Assembly: GCF_003797765.1 (NCBI RefSeq) | Contig: NZ_RKMB01000041.1 | Location: forward strand, 1 to 40,012 | Direction: 5' to 3' | Origin: Ramlibacter sp. WS9 | Lineage (GTDB): Bacteria > Pseudomonadota > Gammaproteobacteria > Burkholderiales > Burkholderiaceae_C | DNA length: 40,012 bases | In this document: one piece after another, positions 37,688-40,012 of the stretch | How positions within the stretch are numbered: the first letter of the stretch is position 1 | How the letters are laid out: every line of letters starts with the position of its first letter | Notes under the pieces: model-generated | What the model was told of the DNA's origin: nothing | What the model saw: only the letters and a program-made list of their open reading frames with translations | The model's database searches: none | Program-made: the position numbers and the translations under genes

Positions 37688-37929
37688 GGGCCGGGGACGC
37701 CGGGGGCCGGTTCCGCTGCGTGTCCCCCGCCGCCCTAGGGGCGGGCTCCTCCTTTACCTCCGCGGAACCGGCCCCCGGCATCCCCGGCCCTGGTGGGTGT
37801 GCGTCGGTCGAACTCCCCGCACGCACCAGGGCTTGGGGTGGTTGGTACCCTGCACCCGCAGGTAAAGGAGGAGCCCGCCCCTAGGGCGGCGGGGGACACG
37901 GAGGGTGCAGGGTACCAGCCACCCCAAGC
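37688..37929. repeat. 242-bp nested palindromic element between convergent genes
   Basis: The 301-base gap between the AEC transporter and queG holds three palindromes in a row. The first has 28-base arms (37688-37715 and 37763-37790, one mismatch). The second is 37788-37831 (CCCTGGTG arms). The third has 27-base arms (37831-37857 and 37903-37929, one mismatch). The loop of the first (37719-37759) and the loop of the third (37860-37900) are exact reverse complements over 41 bases. No reading frame or RNA gene was recognised in it. Confidence 0.85.
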
Positions 37930-37968
37930 CCGCTCTCGCCGAAGTGCGCAATCCGCGGCCCAAGCGGC

Positions 37969-39045
37969 CTAAGACAAAGCCCACGCCACGTGTTCACGCA
38001 CCAGATCGCTCGGGTGGTCAGCGCGAGCTTGCAAGGCGGCGCGCAACACCGCATCGTCGTGCGAACGCAGCGCGTTGCCCATGGCCACCGCCACGTTGCG
38101 GAGCCATCGTTCGTGACCGATGCGGCGGATCGGGCTGCCTTCGGTTCGCGTGAGGAAGTCCGCCTCGGTCCAGGCAAACAGTTCCACCAGCTGGCGGCCC
38201 GTCAAGCCCGTGCGCTCGTCGAAATCCGGCAGTGCGTTGCGGCGCGCGAACTTGTTCCACGGGCAGATCAGCTGGCAATCGTCGCAGCCGTAGATGCGGT
38301 TGCCGATCAATGGCCGCAGGTCTTCTGGGATGCTCCCTGCGTGCTCGATGGTGAGGTACGAGATGCAGCGGCGGGCATCGAGGCGGTAAGGCGCGATGAT
38401 GGCCTGAGCCGGGCAGACTTCGATGCAGGCGCTGCAGCTGCCGCAGTGGTCGCTGGTGGGCTCGCTGGCCGGCAGGGCAAGGTCCACGTAGATCTCGCCC
38501 AGGAAGAACATCGAGCCTGCTTCCCGGTTGAGCACCAGCGTGTGCTTGCCGCGCCAGCCCTGGCCGCTGCGGGCGGCCAGCTCGGCTTCCAGCACCGGCG
38601 CGGAATCCGTGAACACGCGGTACCCGAAAGGCCCCACCTCGGCCGAGATGCGGTCGCTGAGTTTTTGCAATCGCGCCCGCAGCACCTTGTGATAATCCCG
38701 GCCGCGGGCATAGAGCGAGACGATGCCTTCTTCCGGCCGGTTCAGCCGATCGAATTCCACCGCCTGCCATCCTTCGGGGGTGGCATCCGACAAATAATCC
38801 ATGCGCACGGTGATCACGCTCACCGTGCCCGGAACCAATTCCGCCGGGCGGGCTCTCTTGAGGCCATGGGTTTGCATGTAGGCCATTTCGCCGTGGAATC
38901 CGTTGGAGAGCCAGGCCGCAAGCCCCGCCTCCGCGGAAGAAAGGTCGACACCCGCGATGCCGATTTGGGAAAATCCAAGTTCGACCGCCCATTCCCGGAT
39001 TTGCCGGACCAGTTGAGGACCCATCTGAGCACTGTTGAACGCCAC
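37969..39045 (-). CDS. queG: Epoxyqueuosine reductase
   Basis: The product has 358 residues. It reduces epoxyqueuosine to queuosine in tRNA, using cobalamin and two 4Fe-4S clusters. The cluster motifs are CGSCSACIEVCP and YGCDDCQLICPWN; the N-terminal cobalamin-binding region contains DSAPVLEAELAARSGQGW. A HEAT-like C-terminus follows. GTG at 39045 is chosen because a TACAAT -10 box lies 6 bases upstream on the minus strand, consistent with a leaderless start; ATG at 39024 is the alternative. It is divergent from tsaE. Confidence 0.92.
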   Translation of the reverse strand: MAFNSAQMGPQLVRQIREWAVELGFSQIGIAGVDLSSAEAGLAAWLSNGFHGEMAYMQTHGLKRARPAELVPGTVSVITVRMDYLSDATPEGWQAVEFDRLNRPEEGIVSLYARGRDYHKVLRARLQKLSDRISAEVGPFGYRVFTDSAPVLEAELAARSGQGWRGKHTLVLNREAGSMFFLGEIYVDLALPASEPTSDHCGSCSACIEVCPAQAIIAPYRLDARRCISYLTIEHAGSIPEDLRPLIGNRIYGCDDCQLICPWNKFARRNALPDFDERTGLTGRQLVELFAWTEADFLTRTEGSPIRRIGHERWLRNVAVAMGNALRSHDDAVLRAALQARADHPSDLVREHVAWALS

Positions 39046-39051
39046 CCGCCG

Positions 39052-39057
39052 ATTGTA
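39052..39057 (-). promoter_or_regulatory. -10 box for queG
   Basis: The minus strand reads TACAAT, then CGGCGG, then the GTG at 39045. The spacing puts the transcription start at or next to the start codon. Confidence 0.4.
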
Positions 39058-39075
39058 GAAACTGCCGTTCGCGCC

Positions 39076-39516
39076 ATGGTTTTGCGCACGGAAGACGACA
39101 CACGCGCCTTCGCCGCGAAGCTGGCTGCGCATCCGCAGCTGGCCAATGCCTTCATCGAACTGCACGGCGACCTGGGGGCGGGCAAGACCACGCTGGTGCG
39201 GCACCTGCTGCGCGCGCTGGGCGTGCAGGGCCGCGTGAAGAGCCCGACTTACGCCGTGGTCGAGCCGCACGAAGTGCCCGGCATGTCGATCTGGCACTTC
39301 GACTTCTTCCGCTTCAACGACCCGCGCGAATGGGAAGACGCCGGCTTTCGGGACATCTTCGCCGGGGATGGGCTGAAGCTGGCCGAATGGCCCGAGAAGG
39401 CCGAGGGGCTGCTTCCGCGCGCCGACCTGGTGATCCGCATCGAGATGCAGTCCGACGAATCGCGCAACGTCACCTTGCTTGCGCAAACGCCTTTGGGCCA
39501 GGAACTGCTGCAATGA
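39076..39516 (+). CDS. tsaE: tRNA threonylcarbamoyladenosine biosynthesis ATPase TsaE
   Basis: The product has 146 residues. TsaE works with TsaB and TsaD in making t6A37 on tRNA. The Walker A motif GDLGAGKTTLVRHLL (about residues 31-45), KSPTYAVVEPH, the Walker B-like HFDFFRF and the LAEWPEKAEGLLP segment are all family features. The ATG at 39076 gives a normal N-terminus; the longer frame runs back through queG on the other strand. The stop overlaps the amidase start by 4 bases (ATGA), a common tsaE-amiC arrangement. The neighbouring queG is also a tRNA-modification gene. Confidence 0.94.
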   Translation: MVLRTEDDTRAFAAKLAAHPQLANAFIELHGDLGAGKTTLVRHLLRALGVQGRVKSPTYAVVEPHEVPGMSIWHFDFFRFNDPREWEDAGFRDIFAGDGLKLAEWPEKAEGLLPRADLVIRIEMQSDESRNVTLLAQTPLGQELLQ

Positions 39517-40012
39517 CGGCCGGCCGCGTCAATCGCCGGCACCTCCTTCGCCAAGGCGCACTGGTGCTGCTGCTCGGCACGCAGCAGATCGCGCGCGGCG
39601 CCACCGTCGTCGCGGTGCGCGTCTGGCCGGCGCCGGAGTATTCGCGCGTCACCATCGAGTCGGACGGCGCCCTCACCTCCAAGCAGATCGTCATGACCAA
39701 TCCGCCGCGCCTGGCGGTCGATATCGACGGCCTCGACCTGAGCGCGGAGCTGCGCGAGCTGGTGGCCAAGGTCCGCGCCGACGACCCGTTCATCAGCGGC
39801 ATCCGCATCGCCCAGCATGCGCCGGGCGTGGTGCGCATGACGATCGACCTGAAGCAGGTCGCGGTCCCGCAGGTTTTCACCTTGACCCCGGTGGCGGCCT
39901 ACAAGAACCGGCTGGTGTTCGACTTCTACCCGGTCAAGACGGTGGATCCACTCGAAGCACTGATCGCCGAGCGGATGAAAGACAAGCCGATGCCCGCCCC
40001 CACCCCCGCCAC
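39513..40012 (+). CDS. amiC: N-acetylmuramoyl-L-alanine amidase, N-terminal part (AMIN domain), partial
   Basis: The frame runs off the right edge; 166 residues are visible. A twin-arginine-like leader (NRRHLLRQGALVLLLG) fits Tat export, as for AmiC. An AMIN domain follows (about 30-145: ATVVAVRVWPAPEYSRVTIE, PPRLAVDIDGL, VVRMTIDLKQ, NRLVFDFYP), which binds septal peptidoglycan. A Pro-rich linker then begins. The catalytic amidase_3 domain is outside the window, so activity is inferred from the leader, AMIN domain and tsaE neighbour. AmiC splits septal peptidoglycan in cell separation. Confidence 0.88.
   Translation, partial: MTAGRVNRRHLLRQGALVLLLGTQQIARGATVVAVRVWPAPEYSRVTIESDGALTSKQIVMTNPPRLAVDIDGLDLSAELRELVAKVRADDPFISGIRIAQHAPGVVRMTIDLKQVAVPQVFTLTPVAAYKNRLVFDFYPVKTVDPLEALIAERMKDKPMPAPTPA

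Noticed and set aside
37668..37968. CRISPR array or tRNA cluster in the repeat-rich gap
   Set aside because: The repeats are inverted and nested, not regularly spaced direct repeats, and no cloverleaf or CCA end is present.

Overview
The window is high-GC, gene-dense DNA that fits a betaproteobacterium of the order Burkholderiales, most likely Comamonadaceae (Ramlibacter/Variovorax/Rhodoferax-like). This rests on the gene order pyrG-kdsA-DUF1330-eno-ftsB, the queG/tsaE/amiC block, a Bug-type (TctC) binding protein and a RoxA/SlyD-like divergent pair. The genus is an inference from gene content and order; no 16S gene is present.

Layout. 1-7040: a partial small lipoprotein, a hypothetical gene coupled to the ribosomal oxygenase roxA, a slyD-like isomerase, two tandem glycine-zipper lipoproteins, a GH64/thaumatin-like protein, then dut and coaBC on the minus strand. 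7041-12799: a plus-strand housekeeping run of pyrG, kdsA, a DUF1330 gene, eno and ftsB, followed by pnuC and a nicotinamide riboside kinase-like gene (a small NAD-salvage unit). 12834-14468: a secreted DUF4214-esterase fusion with a related palindrome on each side. 14507-18866: murQ, a universal stress protein, hslO, a gamma-carbonic-anhydrase-like gene, a DUF455 ferritin-like gene and a DUF3592 gene. 18921-20919: an accessory patch on the minus strand holding a YkgJ-type cysteine-cluster gene and what looks like two integron gene cassettes (a GFA-family gene and a stand-alone EF-Tu domain III-like gene). Both have attC-like sites, and one attC is split by a 159-bp element with terminal inverted repeats. 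No integrase is in the window.

21139-34558: a large minus-strand chemosensory cluster. In transcription order it reads: a Ser/Thr kinase with a degenerate nucleotide-cyclase domain, a second Ser/Thr kinase, a pseudo-receiver/receiver regulator, a CheY-like protein, cheA, cheW, two MCPs, cheR, cheD, cheB and a third MCP. Most junctions overlap by 1-4 bases or are under 20 bases. This suggests one operon in which Hanks-type kinases feed into, or are controlled by, a complete Che pathway. No flagellar or pilus genes are in view.

34779-40012: xerD coupled to a Bug-type binding protein, a divergent AEC transporter, a 242-bp intergenic block of three nested palindromes whose two outer loops are exact reverse complements, then queG (minus) and tsaE plus the start of an AMIN-domain amidase (plus).

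The observations most worth following are the cassette patch, the kinase-led chemosensory operon, the nested palindrome and the DUF4214-esterase with its flanking palindromes.
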